Assembly (NCBI GenBank): GCA_036770645.1
Contig: DAIPIU010000001.1
Span: forward strand, 39,977 to 103,976
DNA length: 64,000 nt
Direction of reading: 5' to 3'
Origin: Rubrimonas sp036770645
Lineage (GTDB): Bacteria; Pseudomonadota; Alphaproteobacteria; Rhodobacterales; Rhodobacteraceae
Shown here: positions 41,770-51,183 of the stretch, one piece after another
Layout: each line of letters starts with the position of its first letter
How positions within the stretch are numbered: position 1 is the first letter of the stretch
Translations under genes and position numbers: made by a program
Notes under the pieces: model-generated
Seen by the model: only the letters and a program-made list of their open reading frames with translations
What the model was told of the DNA's origin: nothing
Database searches by the model: none

Positions 41770-42120
41770 CGCCGACTTGAACTCGAGGGACGGCGCGGCT
41801 GCACGCCGGCGCAGGGGCATGGGGGCCCCGGCCTGCGGTGCGACGGCCGCGGCCGTCCGCGCGGCGGCGCGGGCCTCGGCCAGCAGGGCGGTCAGCACCC
41901 GGACATGGCGGGCGACGGAATAGCCGGGCGCGGCAAGGCGCCGATCCGCGTCGCAGGCGGCCTCCGCCTCGGCCAGCGCCGCGAGCAGGGCGCGGCCCGG
42001 GGTGCCGGCGGGCACGAGGCCGGCGAGGTCGCGGTCGCGGCGGTACTGTGAGACGCCGGCGCGGGCGGCGGCGGCGAGCAGACGGGGACGGGACAGGGCG
42101 GCGACGGTCATGGCGGGCAT
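41764..42120 (-). CDS. DUF6477 family protein
   Basis: A 118-aa soluble helical protein. The family pattern is recognisable: LSRPRLLAAAARAGVSQYRRDRDLAGLV near the N-terminus, and the C-terminal half YSVARHVRVLTALLAEARAA. This family is small and, as far as I know, limited mostly to Rhodobacterales. It has no known function. It is divergent from a DUF6456 gene, an arrangement I believe is conserved in the order and which hints at a shared role. Two ATGs near the start (42120, 42111) are possible. Confidence 0.75.
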   Translation of the reverse strand: MPAMTVAALSRPRLLAAAARAGVSQYRRDRDLAGLVPAGTPGRALLAALAEAEAACDADRRLAAPGYSVARHVRVLTALLAEARAAARTAAAVAPQAGAPMPLRRRAAAPSLEFKSAA

Positions 42121-42249
42121 CTCCGGGTTGCGTCGCGACGACCATCGCCCAAGCGGACCCGGTGTTCCGCAGTTGATAAACGCAGCGCACGCTGCAATGC
42201 AGGCAATTGTTTTTTAACGCGACTCTCGGTTGTCAACAGGACTTTCGGC

Positions 42250-42264
42250 TTAAGCGTTTTTTCA
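42250..42264. promoter_or_regulatory. CtrA-like half-degenerate box between the DUF6477 and DUF6456 genes
   Basis: TTAA-N7-TTCA (42250-42253 and 42261-42264) differs by one base from the CtrA consensus TTAA-N7-TTAA. It lies in an AT-rich 200-nt divergent promoter region that stands out from the surrounding GC-rich DNA. A single degenerate copy is weak evidence. Confidence 0.3.
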
Positions 42265-42321
42265 CGCAGGGGCTTTAGCGCTAATTTTCGCCGATTGCGA
42301 AATCTCCCGGAGCCCCCGCCC

Positions 42322-43428
42322 ATGAACGCCTCCGACGCCGCGCTGAACCGCTGCGCAACGCTGGCCGCCACGGCCCTAGGCGGGTCCGATCCGGGCCGCA
42401 TCGCCGACCTCGCGCTCTATCTCGCCCATGTCGAGGAGGCGACGCCGCTGCGCAGGCTGGCGCGCGCCGCGGGAAAGGCCCCGTCGAGCGTGCACCGCGC
42501 CGTGCGGCGGGTCGAGGCGATGCGCGACGATCCCCTGCTCGACCGCGCCGTCGACGCCGCGGGGGCCGTCGTGCGCGCCGAGCCATCGGCCGAGGCCGCG
42601 CCCCCCGCGCGCGATCCCGCCCTTTTCGAGCGGGTCGCGCTGCGCGCGCTGGAGAAACTTGCGGAGGCCGACGCCTTCCTCATGGTGGCCGCGGGGGCCG
42701 GGAAGGCGGGGGTGTTCAGCCGGCGCAACCGCTTTCGCCGCCCCCTCGGATTGCTGAGCGTGGCCGACGCCGTCGACATGGCGGCGCGGGACTGGATCCG
42801 CTGCGTCTCGCGGACCGAGGCCTCGGCCAAATACGCGATCACCGCCGCGGGGCGCGCCCGGGCGAGGCGCGCCCGCGCCGAGGACGAGGCGATGGCCGCT
42901 GGCGGCGAGTGCGCGCCGTCGCCCTTCGCCGAGCAGCACCGGCCGACCGGCCCGCGCGCCATCCCCGGGCCCGGCGGCGCGCCGCGGACGGTCCGCGCGG
43001 TGCTCGCCGAATCACCGCTCGCCTGGCTGTCGCGGCGGCGCGGCGGCGACGGCGCCGCCTTCCTCGACCCGGCCGAGGTCGAGGCGGGCGAACGGCTGCG
43101 CGAGGACTGGGAGACGGCGCAGATCGGCCCGCGCGTGGCGCAGGACTGGACCGCCTTCCTGACCCCGCGCGACGGTGCCGGGCGCGGCGCCGCGCCCGCC
43201 GAAGGCCCGGCCGCCGCGCGCGAGCGGGTTTCGCGCGCGTTCTCGCAACTCGGCCCGGGGCTTGCCGATGTCGCGCTGCGGTCCTGCTGCCTGCTCGAGG
43301 GCCTCGAGGAAACCGAGCGGCGCATGGGCTGGTCGGCGCGGTCCGGCAAGGTGGTGCTGAAGATCGCGCTCCAGCGCCTCGCCGCGCATTACGGCATTCC
43401 CCAGCGCCCGCCGGGCCGTCCCGGCTAG
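42322..43428 (+). CDS. DUF6456 / helix-turn-helix domain protein
   Basis: A 368-aa protein. Residues 5-60 look like a DNA-binding helix-turn-helix (TPLRRLARAAGKAPSSVHRAVRRVE). A second part around 110-195 resembles a winged helix (DAFLMVAAG..GVFSRRNRFRRPLGLLS, ending YAITAAGRARARRA). The C-terminal DUF6456 domain (about 295-362) has RERVSRAFSQLGPGLADVALRSCCLLEGLEETERRMGW, then ARSGKVVLKIALQRLAAHYG. It is probably a transcription regulator and may control the divergent DUF6477 gene. The ATG at 42322 is preferred over an upstream TTG. Confidence 0.8.
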   Translation: MNASDAALNRCATLAATALGGSDPGRIADLALYLAHVEEATPLRRLARAAGKAPSSVHRAVRRVEAMRDDPLLDRAVDAAGAVVRAEPSAEAAPPARDPALFERVALRALEKLAEADAFLMVAAGAGKAGVFSRRNRFRRPLGLLSVADAVDMAARDWIRCVSRTEASAKYAITAAGRARARRARAEDEAMAAGGECAPSPFAEQHRPTGPRAIPGPGGAPRTVRAVLAESPLAWLSRRRGGDGAAFLDPAEVEAGERLREDWETAQIGPRVAQDWTAFLTPRDGAGRGAAPAEGPAAARERVSRAFSQLGPGLADVALRSCCLLEGLEETERRMGWSARSGKVVLKIALQRLAAHYGIPQRPPGRPG

Positions 43429-43511
43429 GGTCCGCCGGCCCCGGCGCGGTTCATGTTGCATCGCACAATAGCGGGTGGTATGAGCGGGGAAACATTCGGA
43501 GGAGGCCCGCG

Positions 43512-44105
43512 ATGCTCACCCAGGGCAAGACCGCTACGCCGTTTCACTACTGGATCAGCTTCTGGCCGGTTGCGCCGATGTTCGGCGTCGAATGGCGGTT
43601 CCAGAAGTTCGTCCCGGGCCCGAGCTATTTCCGTCCGGCCGACATCGCCGCGAAGATGACCGCGGCGGGCATGGCCGAGGCGGTGAGGGCCACGGCCGAG
43701 GCGACCGAGGCCGTGGCGCGCGTCGCCGATCCCGCGATCGCGGCCGCCGTCGAAACGGTCGTCGAACCGGCCGTCCAGGCCGCGGTCGACGTCGTGGAGA
43801 CCATCGCCGAGGCTGCCCAGACCGATGCGCCGGTCCTGTCCGAGGCGGACGACGCGGATGCGCCCATGGCCGTGCGACCGGCGGTCCTGTTCGAGGGCCG
43901 ACCCGAGGATGCGGACGATCTCAAGCGCATCAAGGGCGTAGGCCCGAAGCTGGAGGAGATGCTGAACGGCATGGGCATCTTCCGCTTCGCCCAGATCGCC
44001 GAGTTCGAGCCCGGCCACCTCGCATGGGTCGACGAGAACCTGACCGCCTTCAAGGGCCGCCCGTTCCGCGACGACTGGGTGGCGCAGGCGAAGGCCCTCC
44101 TTTGA
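43512..44105 (+). CDS. Ala-rich protein with a C-terminal helix-hairpin-helix module related to NuoE
   Basis: A 197-aa protein. The N-terminal 40 residues are aromatic and Pro-rich (FHYWISFWPVAPMFGVEW). Residues 45-105 are a long Ala/Glu/Val-rich helix, coiled-coil or phasin-like. Residues 133-197 are an HHH-like module (DDLKRIKGVGPKLEEML, FAQIAEFEPGHLAWVDENL, RDDWVAQAKALL) highly similar to the end of NuoE and to the protein at 5898-6362. A strong GGAGGA site precedes the ATG at 43512, and a clear terminator follows at 44147-44182, so it is monocistronic. The function is unknown. Confidence 0.8.
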   Translation: MLTQGKTATPFHYWISFWPVAPMFGVEWRFQKFVPGPSYFRPADIAAKMTAAGMAEAVRATAEATEAVARVADPAIAAAVETVVEPAVQAAVDVVETIAEAAQTDAPVLSEADDADAPMAVRPAVLFEGRPEDADDLKRIKGVGPKLEEMLNGMGIFRFAQIAEFEPGHLAWVDENLTAFKGRPFRDDWVAQAKALL

Positions 44106-44146
44106 CGGGCCGCCGCGCCAGGCCCACCAACGGCTGATGCGAACGC

Positions 44147-44182
44147 AAGGCCCCCGACGCAGCGACGCGCCGGGGGCCTTTT
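44147..44182 (+). terminator. Rho-independent terminator after the 43512-44105 gene
   Basis: AAGGCCCCCG (44147-44156) pairs perfectly with CGGGGGCCTT (44171-44180) around a 14-nt loop and runs into TTTT (44179-44182). It lies 42 nt past the stop. Confidence 0.85.
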
Positions 44183-44355
44183 CGCGTCCGGTGCAGGCCT
44201 CGACGGGGATCGCCGCGGGGACGGGCGTCCTTCCCGGCCCGCCGGCGGGGGCAAACGGTCGGCGCCTGCCCCCGCATGGCGTCCGCACCCACGGCGGCCC
44301 CGCCCGAACGCGCGGTCGTCGTCCAGCGACCGCGCCCGTCCTCCGGAAACGCAGA

Positions 44356-44377
44356 CGCCCGCCTGAAGGGGCGGGCG
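44356..44377 (-). terminator. Terminator hairpin after the yccA-like gene
   Basis: CGCCCGCC (44356-44363) and GGCGGGCG (44370-44377) form an 8-bp stem with a 6-nt loop. On the minus strand it is followed by TCTGCGTTTCC. It lies 55 nt past the stop of the Bax-inhibitor family gene. Confidence 0.5.
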
Positions 44378-44432
44378 CCGCATCGATGGCCGTCCGCGGA
44401 CCCTCAGGCCCGCGCCGGTCTCGTCCGTCCGG

Positions 44433-45200
44433 TCACTCGCGCGACTGGCCCATGAACTGCAGCAGGAACATGAACATGTTCAGGAAGTTCAGGTAGAGGC
44501 TCAGCGCACCCGCCACGGCCGACGCCGCCAGCATCTGGGCCGTGCCGCCCTGCTGGGCGATCATCACGTACTCGCTCTTGAGGCGCTGGGTGTCGTAGGC
44601 GGTCAGGCCCGCGAAGATCAGCACGCCGAGCAGCGACACCGCGAACTGCAGGCCCGAGGACTGCAGGAACAGGTTGATCAGCGAGGCCACAACGAGGCCG
44701 ATGACGCCCATGATCAGGAAGGAGCCCATGCCGCTGAGGTCCTTCTTCGTGGTGTAGCCGTAAAGGCTGAGCCCGAGGAAGGCCACGGCGGTGGCAAAGA
44801 AGGTCTGCGCGATCGAGATGCCGGTGAAGCGCACGAAGATCGTCGAGATCGACAGGCCCATCAGCGCCGCGAACACCCAGAACACCGTCTGCGCCGCGCC
44901 GACGTTCATGCGGTTCACCATCGCTCCGAACAGGAACACGATGGCGAGCGGCGCGAACATGATCACGTAGATCATCGGCGAGGTGAACAGGACCTGCAGC
45001 ACCCCGACCGGCACGATCGCGGGCTGCTGGCCCTGATAGGCCGCCAGCAGATCCATGCCGAACACATACGCGACGGCGCCCGTCACGAGCATCGCGATGC
45101 CCATGAGGCTGTAGATCGAATTCATGTGGGCGCGCAGGCCGGCGTCGATCTGCGCGGCTTGGGCACCGTGGCGGCGGACCGCCGTTTCGTACTGAGCCAT
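44433..45200 (-). CDS. Bax inhibitor-1 / YccA family membrane protein
   Basis: A 255-aa protein with seven predicted helices, of the BI-1 (TMBIM) family. Helices alternate with short loops from about residue 28 to 250; the signatures LYGYTTKKDLSGMGSFL and FAGLTAYDTQRLKSEY (with the conserved Asp in the last pore region) are present. Relatives act as pH-sensitive calcium leak channels or, in E. coli, as a modulator of the FtsH protease; which applies here is unknown. The start MAQYETA at 45200 follows an AGAGAGG site. Confidence 0.93.
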   Translation of the reverse strand: MAQYETAVRRHGAQAAQIDAGLRAHMNSIYSLMGIAMLVTGAVAYVFGMDLLAAYQGQQPAIVPVGVLQVLFTSPMIYVIMFAPLAIVFLFGAMVNRMNVGAAQTVFWVFAALMGLSISTIFVRFTGISIAQTFFATAVAFLGLSLYGYTTKKDLSGMGSFLIMGVIGLVVASLINLFLQSSGLQFAVSLLGVLIFAGLTAYDTQRLKSEYVMIAQQGGTAQMLAASAVAGALSLYLNFLNMFMFLLQFMGQSRE

Positions 45201-45329
45201 GGAACCTCTCTGGGTGGTGGCCAATCGTTGCCGGCGCGCATGCGCCGGGTCATCCTGCCGTTGGAATATGTTGGAGAAGCGCTTCGCTTTCAACCGCGCG
45301 CGGCGGCTGGCCGCGGGCTTTCGTCGCGG

Positions 45330-47948
45330 CTATTCGGGCGCGCGCAGCACAGCCGCCGGCCGCGCGGCCAGCGGGCGCAGCGCGAAAGCCAGTCCGGCCA
45401 GCAGGCTGGCCCCCGCGCCCCCCGCGACGACCCCCAACGCCGACAAGGCCGAGAACGAGAACCGCGCCTCCATGACGAAGGCGATCACGCCCCAGGCCGC
45501 GAGCCCGCCGAACAGGATCGCGACCGCGCCGGCCGCCGCTCCGGTCAGCGCCGAGCGCCAGGCGAAGGAGGCGAGGATCCGCGACCGCTCCGCCCCCAGC
45601 ACCTTGAGGACCGCCGCCTCGTAGGCCCGAGCCCGCTCTCCCGCCGCCGCCGCGCCGATCAGCACCACCAGGCCCGACAGCAGCGTGACGCCGGCCGCCC
45701 AGCGCGCCGCGGCCCCGATCTGGCCGAGGCCCTCGGCGACGCGCCCGATGGCCTCTCGCACCGCGACCGCGGTGACATTGGCGAAGGCCCCGCCGATCTC
45801 GCGCAGCAGCGGCCCCTCAGCCTCCGCCGATGCGTAGACCGTGGCGATGTGCGTGTGGGGAGCGCCGGCGAAGGCCCCGGGCGTGAAGATCATCAGGAAG
45901 TTGATGCCGAGGTCGCGGAACTCGACCCGCCGCAGGTTGGCGATGCGCCCGGTGATCTCGCGGCCCAGCACGTTGACCGTCAGCGTGTCGCCGATCCCGA
46001 GCCCGAGGCCTTCGGCGTGCTCGGCCGAGAACGACACCAGCGTCTCGCCCGCCCAGTCCGCCGGCCACCATTCGCCCGCGAGGATCTCGGCGCCCGGCGG
46101 CGGCGCGGCCGCATAGGACACGCCGCGGTCGCCGTTCAGCACCCAGCGCACGCCGTCGTCGATCCTCGCCTCGGCGGCCGGGATGCCGTTCAGGGCCGTG
46201 ACCACGCCGCGCAGCATCGGCGCGGTCTCGACCGAGGCAACGCCCGCGACGCCGTCGGCGCGCCGGTTGAAGTCGGCCAGCTGGTCGTTCTGGATGTCGA
46301 CGAAGAAGAAGGCCGGGGCGCGCTCCGGCAGCTCCTCGGCCACCAGCGCGCGCAGGTTGTGGTCGACCTGCCCGATGGCCGCCAGCACCGTCAGGCCGAG
46401 GCCCAGCGCCAGCATCGCGCCGCCGGTCTCGCCGCCCGGGCCGCCGACGGAGGCCAGCGCGAGGCGCAGCGCTGGCCGGCCGCGCAGAAGCCGCAGCCGC
46501 GCGGCCCGCGCCGCGAGACGGCGCACCAGCCGCCCGGTCAGCCACAGCGCGCCAAGCGCGAGCGCCAGCCCCGCAACGAACCACGCCGCGAACAGCGGCG
46601 CGCCCGACAGGGCGATGGCCGACAGCGCCAGCGCGGCGGCCGCGGCCCCGATGAGCGCGAGGTCGCGGCGGCCCGGCCAGCCGCCCGAGGGCGCGGCGGC
46701 GTCGCGGAAAAGCGACGCGGGCCGCACCTCGCGCGCCCGCGCCAGCGGCCAAAGCGCGAACGCCAGCGCCGTGAGGCCCCCCCAGAGCGCGGCGCGCCAC
46801 AGCGGCCCCGCGTAGACGTCGAACAGCGCAGGAACCGGCAGCGCGCCGGCGAACAGCGGCCCGACCATGGCAGGGCCGAGGCCCCCGATCGCGAGGCCCG
46901 CCGCCACCCCCAGCGCCGCGAGCGCGCCGATCTGGATGAGGTAGACCGCGAACACCTGCCTGCCGCTGGCCCCGAGCGTGCGCAGCGTCGCGATCACCGG
47001 AGTCTTGCCGTCGAGATAGGCCCGCACCGCCGCCGACACGCCGACCCCGCCGACCGCCAGCGCGGCAAGACCCACCAGTACGAGGAAGCTGCCGATTCGC
47101 CCGACGAAGCGTTCCACCCCCGGCGCCGGGCGCGAGCGGTCCGACCAGCGGATGCCGGCGTCGGGGAATTCGGCCTCGAGCGCGCCGCGCAGCGCCGCGA
47201 GCGACGCGCCTTCGGGCAGAGTCGCGCGCAGCTCGGTCTCGAACAGCGAACCCGGCGCGAGAAGCCGGCTGTCGGCCAGCCCTTCGGTCAGCACGAGGCT
47301 GCGCGGCCCGAGCCCGAGCCCCGCCGCAGCGGCATCGGGCGCGCGGATCAGCGCCGCCCGCGCCTCGAACGTGGCCGCGCCCAGACGCACGCGGTCGCCC
47401 ACACGCGCCCCGAGCCGGTCGAGGATCAGCGGGTCCAGCGCCACGCCCCAGACCCCGTCGCGCGGGCCCAGCGCCTGCGCCAGCGGCATCGGGGGGTCGA
47501 GCACGACCGCGCCGACCAGCGGATAGGCGGCATCGACGGCGCGCACCTGCGTCAGCGCGCGCTGGGTCTCTCCGGTGGCGGGGTCGTCCGCCACGACCAT
47601 CGAGCGGAAATCCACGGTCTCGGACACCGCCTCGGCGCGGCCATCGATCCAGGCGCGCTCGGCCGCGGTCGGGAAGCGGTAGGTGAACTCCAGTTCCAGG
47701 TCGCCGCCGAGGATGGCGCGGCCCTCTGCCGAAAGCCCGCGGGTGATAGCCTCGCGCACCGAGCCGACCGCCGCCAGCGCCGCCACGCCGAGCGCGAGGC
47801 AGAGCAGGAACACGCGGAAACCCCGCAGCCCCCCGCGCAGCTCGCGCAGCGCGAAGCGCAGCGGCAGGGGCAGGCACGCGAGCAGGCGACGCGAGAGCGG
47901 GGCGGGCCGCGTCGGGGTCGCGGCGTCGGACAGGGCGGAGGCGGTCAT
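45330..47948 (-). CDS. ABC transporter permease, FtsX-like (YbbP type)
   Basis: A large permease (872 aa) with two FtsX-like halves and extended periplasmic domains, as in YbbP. The N-terminus is hydrophilic (about 1-25), the first helix lies near 37-60, the first FtsX core near 265-400, further helices near 410-480, and the last core near 745-870. FALRELRGGLRGFRVFLLCLALGV is the standard opening of the family. The system is usually thought to move or extract lipids or lipoproteins, not to import solutes. It pairs with the ATPase just upstream. The start could extend to 48011; 47948 gives the cleaner N-terminus. Confidence 0.9.
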   Translation of the reverse strand: MTASALSDAATPTRPAPLSRRLLACLPLPLRFALRELRGGLRGFRVFLLCLALGVAALAAVGSVREAITRGLSAEGRAILGGDLELEFTYRFPTAAERAWIDGRAEAVSETVDFRSMVVADDPATGETQRALTQVRAVDAAYPLVGAVVLDPPMPLAQALGPRDGVWGVALDPLILDRLGARVGDRVRLGAATFEARAALIRAPDAAAAGLGLGPRSLVLTEGLADSRLLAPGSLFETELRATLPEGASLAALRGALEAEFPDAGIRWSDRSRPAPGVERFVGRIGSFLVLVGLAALAVGGVGVSAAVRAYLDGKTPVIATLRTLGASGRQVFAVYLIQIGALAALGVAAGLAIGGLGPAMVGPLFAGALPVPALFDVYAGPLWRAALWGGLTALAFALWPLARAREVRPASLFRDAAAPSGGWPGRRDLALIGAAAAALALSAIALSGAPLFAAWFVAGLALALGALWLTGRLVRRLAARAARLRLLRGRPALRLALASVGGPGGETGGAMLALGLGLTVLAAIGQVDHNLRALVAEELPERAPAFFFVDIQNDQLADFNRRADGVAGVASVETAPMLRGVVTALNGIPAAEARIDDGVRWVLNGDRGVSYAAAPPPGAEILAGEWWPADWAGETLVSFSAEHAEGLGLGIGDTLTVNVLGREITGRIANLRRVEFRDLGINFLMIFTPGAFAGAPHTHIATVYASAEAEGPLLREIGGAFANVTAVAVREAIGRVAEGLGQIGAAARWAAGVTLLSGLVVLIGAAAAGERARAYEAAVLKVLGAERSRILASFAWRSALTGAAAGAVAILFGGLAAWGVIAFVMEARFSFSALSALGVVAGGAGASLLAGLAFALRPLAARPAAVLRAPE

Positions 47949-47976
47949 CGGGCGGGGTCCGGAACGCGAAGCCTGG

Positions 47977-48727
<751 letters not shown>

Positions 48728-48729
<2 letters not shown>

Positions 48730-49405
48730 GGGCCTGCTCGGGGTCACTTCTGCTGCGTCGCGATATGGGGCGGGGCGGGGCGCCCGCAAGCTGGGTGTCC
48801 TCGTCGCGCTGCTCGGCGGGCTCGCGGCGGGGGGCGCGGCCGAGGCCGGGCCGCGGATCGTGGCGCTCGGCGACAGTCTGACCCATGGCTATGGCCTGCC
48901 CCCGGACGACGCCTTTCCCGCGCAGCTGCAGCGCTGGCTGCGGGCCAACGGCGCGCCAGAGGCCGAGGTCGCCAATGCCGGCGTCTCGGGCGACACCACC
49001 GCGGGGGGGCTCGCGCGGCTCGACTGGTCGCTGGCCGAAGGCGGCGACGCGCTGATCGTGGCGCTGGGCGGCAACGACCTGCTGCGCGGCATCGATCCGG
49101 CGGCCTCGCGCGCCAATCTCGACGCGATCCTGCGCGAGGCGGGGAGGCGCGGCCTGCCGGTGCTGCTGTCGGGCATGCGCGCGCCCGGCAACTACGGCCC
49201 GGATTACAAGGCCGCCTTCGATGCCATGTATCCCGAGCTCGCCGCGGCCCACGATGCGCTGCTCGACCCGTTCTTCCTCGAGGGCGTCAGCGAGGACCGC
49301 AGCCTTTGGCAGGCGGACGGGCTGCACCCCAACGCCGCCGGCGTCGCGGTGATCGTGGAGCGGATCGGGCCGATCGCCCTGCGGCTGCTGGCCCGGGCTG
49401 GGTGA
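48728..49405 (+). CDS. tesA: Arylesterase / lysophospholipase TesA (SGNH hydrolase)
   Basis: Exported SGNH-family thioesterase/esterase (225 aa). After a signal-like region (about 20-40) the catalytic blocks follow: GDSLTHGYG with Ser50, the oxyanion Gly in NAGVSGDTT (about 85-91), GGND (114-117) and the DGLHPN box with D197 and H200. No other in-frame start lies between 48728 and the catalytic core, so this ATG, or one upstream of it, must be used. It is divergent from the YbbA-like ATPase and overlaps thpR by 4 nt (GTGA). Confidence 0.93.
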
Positions 49406-49938
49406 TCCGGCTGTTCGCGGCGCTGCCGATCCCGGCGCCCGTCGCGCAGCGGCTATCGGCGCTGCAGGCGGGGCTGGAGGGGAGGCCCGTCGCGCCGGAG
49501 GCATTCCACCTGACGCTGGCCTTCTTCGGCGCGCTGCCGGAACCGACGGCGGAGGAACTGCACCACGCGCTCGCTGCCGTGGACGCCCCGCGATTCTCGC
49601 TGTGGCTCGACGGCGTCGGGGCCTTCGGGGGCCGCAAGCCCACCGCGGTCTATGCCGCCCTGCGGCCCGAGCCGGCGCTGGACCGGCTGCAGGCCAAGGT
49701 GGCGCAGGCGGCGCGCGGGGCGGGCGCGGCGCCGGAGCCGCGGCGCTTCACCCCTCATGTCACCCTGTCGCGATACGCCCCGGGCGCGCTGTCGCCCGCG
49801 GCGGCCGCCCGGGCGCTGGCGGCGCGCGGGGCCTTTCTCGCGGGGCCGGTGGCGGCGGAGGCCTTCGCGCTCTACCGCTCGGACCTCGGCCGCGGCGGGC
49901 CGGTCTACACGGCGCTCGCGACCTATCCCCTGCGATGA
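49402..49938 (+). CDS. thpR: RNA 2',3'-cyclic phosphodiesterase (2H family)
   Basis: A 178-aa 2H phosphoesterase, formerly called 2'-5' RNA ligase. Its two catalytic HxTx motifs are HLTL (36-39) and HVTL (119-122). It begins with a GTG overlapping the tesA stop (GTGA), so it is coupled to tesA. It opens 2',3'-cyclic phosphates on RNA ends. Its 3' end overlaps the end of the convergent DUF1127 gene by 16 nt. Confidence 0.92.
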   Translation: MIRLFAALPIPAPVAQRLSALQAGLEGRPVAPEAFHLTLAFFGALPEPTAEELHHALAAVDAPRFSLWLDGVGAFGGRKPTAVYAALRPEPALDRLQAKVAQAARGAGAAPEPRRFTPHVTLSRYAPGALSPAAAARALAARGAFLAGPVAAEAFALYRSDLGRGGPVYTALATYPLR

Positions 49939-50201
49939 GGCAGCACGCCGGCATCGTCCCAGAACGGGCGGGCGGCCTCCGCCGCCGCATCGGTGCGGTC
50001 GAGCCCGATGTCGCGCAGCAGCCGGTCGTCGAGCATGGAGAGCGCCCGGCGCTCGGCGGCCAGCGCGCCCCACAGGCGCAGCCGGGCGAGAACGCCGCGC
50101 AGCCCGAGGCGGGCGGCGGCAGACCTGGCGGAAAGGCGGAGGGTGCGGGCGGCCATGGCGTCGATCCTTTCGCGGTTCGTGACGGCCGAGGCTTCGGCCA
50201 T
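49923..50201 (-). CDS. DUF1127 family small protein
   Basis: A short basic protein (92 aa, or 77 if started at 50156) with the DUF1127 signature MLDDRLLRDIGLDRTDAA near the C-terminal third. Some alphaproteobacterial DUF1127 proteins affect RNA turnover or phosphate/carbon metabolism, but no common function is set. It is divergent from the LysR gene and convergent with thpR, overlapping the latter's stop. Confidence 0.82.
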   Translation of the reverse strand: MAEASAVTNRERIDAMAARTLRLSARSAAARLGLRGVLARLRLWGALAAERRALSMLDDRLLRDIGLDRTDAAAEAARPFWDDAGVLPHRRG

Positions 50202-50279
50202 CTGCTTTCGCGATGGACATGCCAGTTTCCGAGCTATAAGAGAAACGAAGCTATGTGAGATCAGCCATCACGGATCGCG

Positions 50280-51140
50280 ATGCCCCGCAGCCTCGACATC
50301 GGCGCCCTGCGCAGCCTCGTCGCCGTCGCCGAGACCGGCGGCGTGACCCGCGCCGCGACCCGCCTGCACCTCACCCAGTCCGCGGTCTCGATGCAGCTAA
50401 AGCGCCTCGAGGAGGGTCTGGGCGTCGCGCTGCTCGACCGTTCCGCGCGCGGGGCGGCGCCGACGCCCGCGGGCGAGCAGCTTGTCGCCTATGCGCGGCG
50501 CATCATCGCGCTGAACGACGAGGCGCTGGAGCGGCTGACCGGCGAGGCCTTCGCCGGCACGGTGACGCTGGGTGTGCCGCACGACATCGTCTATCCGCTG
50601 ATCCCGCAGGTGATGGAACGCTTCGCCCGCAGCCACCCGCGGGTGCGCGTGTCGCTGGTCTCGTCCTACAGCGCCAGCCTGCGGGCGCAGTTCGACCGCG
50701 GCGAGGCCGACCTGATCCTGACCACCGAGGACGGGCTGGGCGCGGGCGGCGAGACGCTGGCCACGCGCGCGCTGGTCTGGGTCGGGGCGCCGGGGGGGCG
50801 GGCCTGGACGCGGCGGCCGCTGCCTCTGGCCTTCGAGCAGGTCTGCGCCTTCCGCCCGCTGGCGCTGCGCGCGCTCGAGGAGTCCGGCCTGCCCTGGACA
50901 ATGGCGGTGGACAGCGACCAGACTCGCACGGTCGAGGCCAGCGTCGCGGCGGATCTTGCGGTGATGTGCCAGATCGACGGGGCGCTGCCGCCCCTGACCG
51001 CGCCGGTTCCGCATGGCGGGGCGCTTCCGGCGCTGCCGACGGTGCGGGTCAACCTCTATGCCGGGCGCGGCGCGTTGTCCGCGGCGCTGGCCGGAACGGT
51101 GCGCGAGGCCTTCGCGGGCACCGCCGCCGCGGCGGCCTGA
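50280..51140 (+). CDS. LysR family transcriptional regulator
   Basis: A 286-aa regulator. The winged helix (about 5-62) reads LDIGALRSLVAVAETGGVTRAATRLHLTQSAVSMQLKRLEE in outline, the standard LysR opening. The periplasmic-binding-like effector domain (about 90-280) starts with FAGTVTLGVPHDIVYPLIP. A divergent DUF1127 gene lies 78 nt away, and LysR proteins often regulate the gene opposite them; the 50202-50279 interval is the place for its operator. The effector is unknown. Confidence 0.93.
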   Translation: MPRSLDIGALRSLVAVAETGGVTRAATRLHLTQSAVSMQLKRLEEGLGVALLDRSARGAAPTPAGEQLVAYARRIIALNDEALERLTGEAFAGTVTLGVPHDIVYPLIPQVMERFARSHPRVRVSLVSSYSASLRAQFDRGEADLILTTEDGLGAGGETLATRALVWVGAPGGRAWTRRPLPLAFEQVCAFRPLALRALEESGLPWTMAVDSDQTRTVEASVAADLAVMCQIDGALPPLTAPVPHGGALPALPTVRVNLYAGRGALSAALAGTVREAFAGTAAAAA

Positions 51141-51176
51141 CCGGCAGCGCGGAAGGCGGGCGGGCCGCCCTGCCGG
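51141..51176. terminator. Weak hairpin between the LysR gene and the quinone oxidoreductase gene
   Basis: CCGGCAG (51141-51147) and CTGCCGG (51170-51176) form a 7-bp stem enclosing 22 nt that can itself fold (GGCGGGC/GCCGCC). It lies between convergent stops; no T-run follows. Confidence 0.35.
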
Positions 51177-51183
51177 CGGCGCG

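Larger units (their letters stand above)
44106..44432. other. Intergenic region between the HHH protein and the yccA-like gene
   Basis: This 327-nt gap holds two hairpins, one serving each convergent neighbour (44147-44182 and 44356-44377). Between them (about 44185-44350) the DNA is GC-rich with no convincing frame, RNA gene or repeat. Confidence 0.5.
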
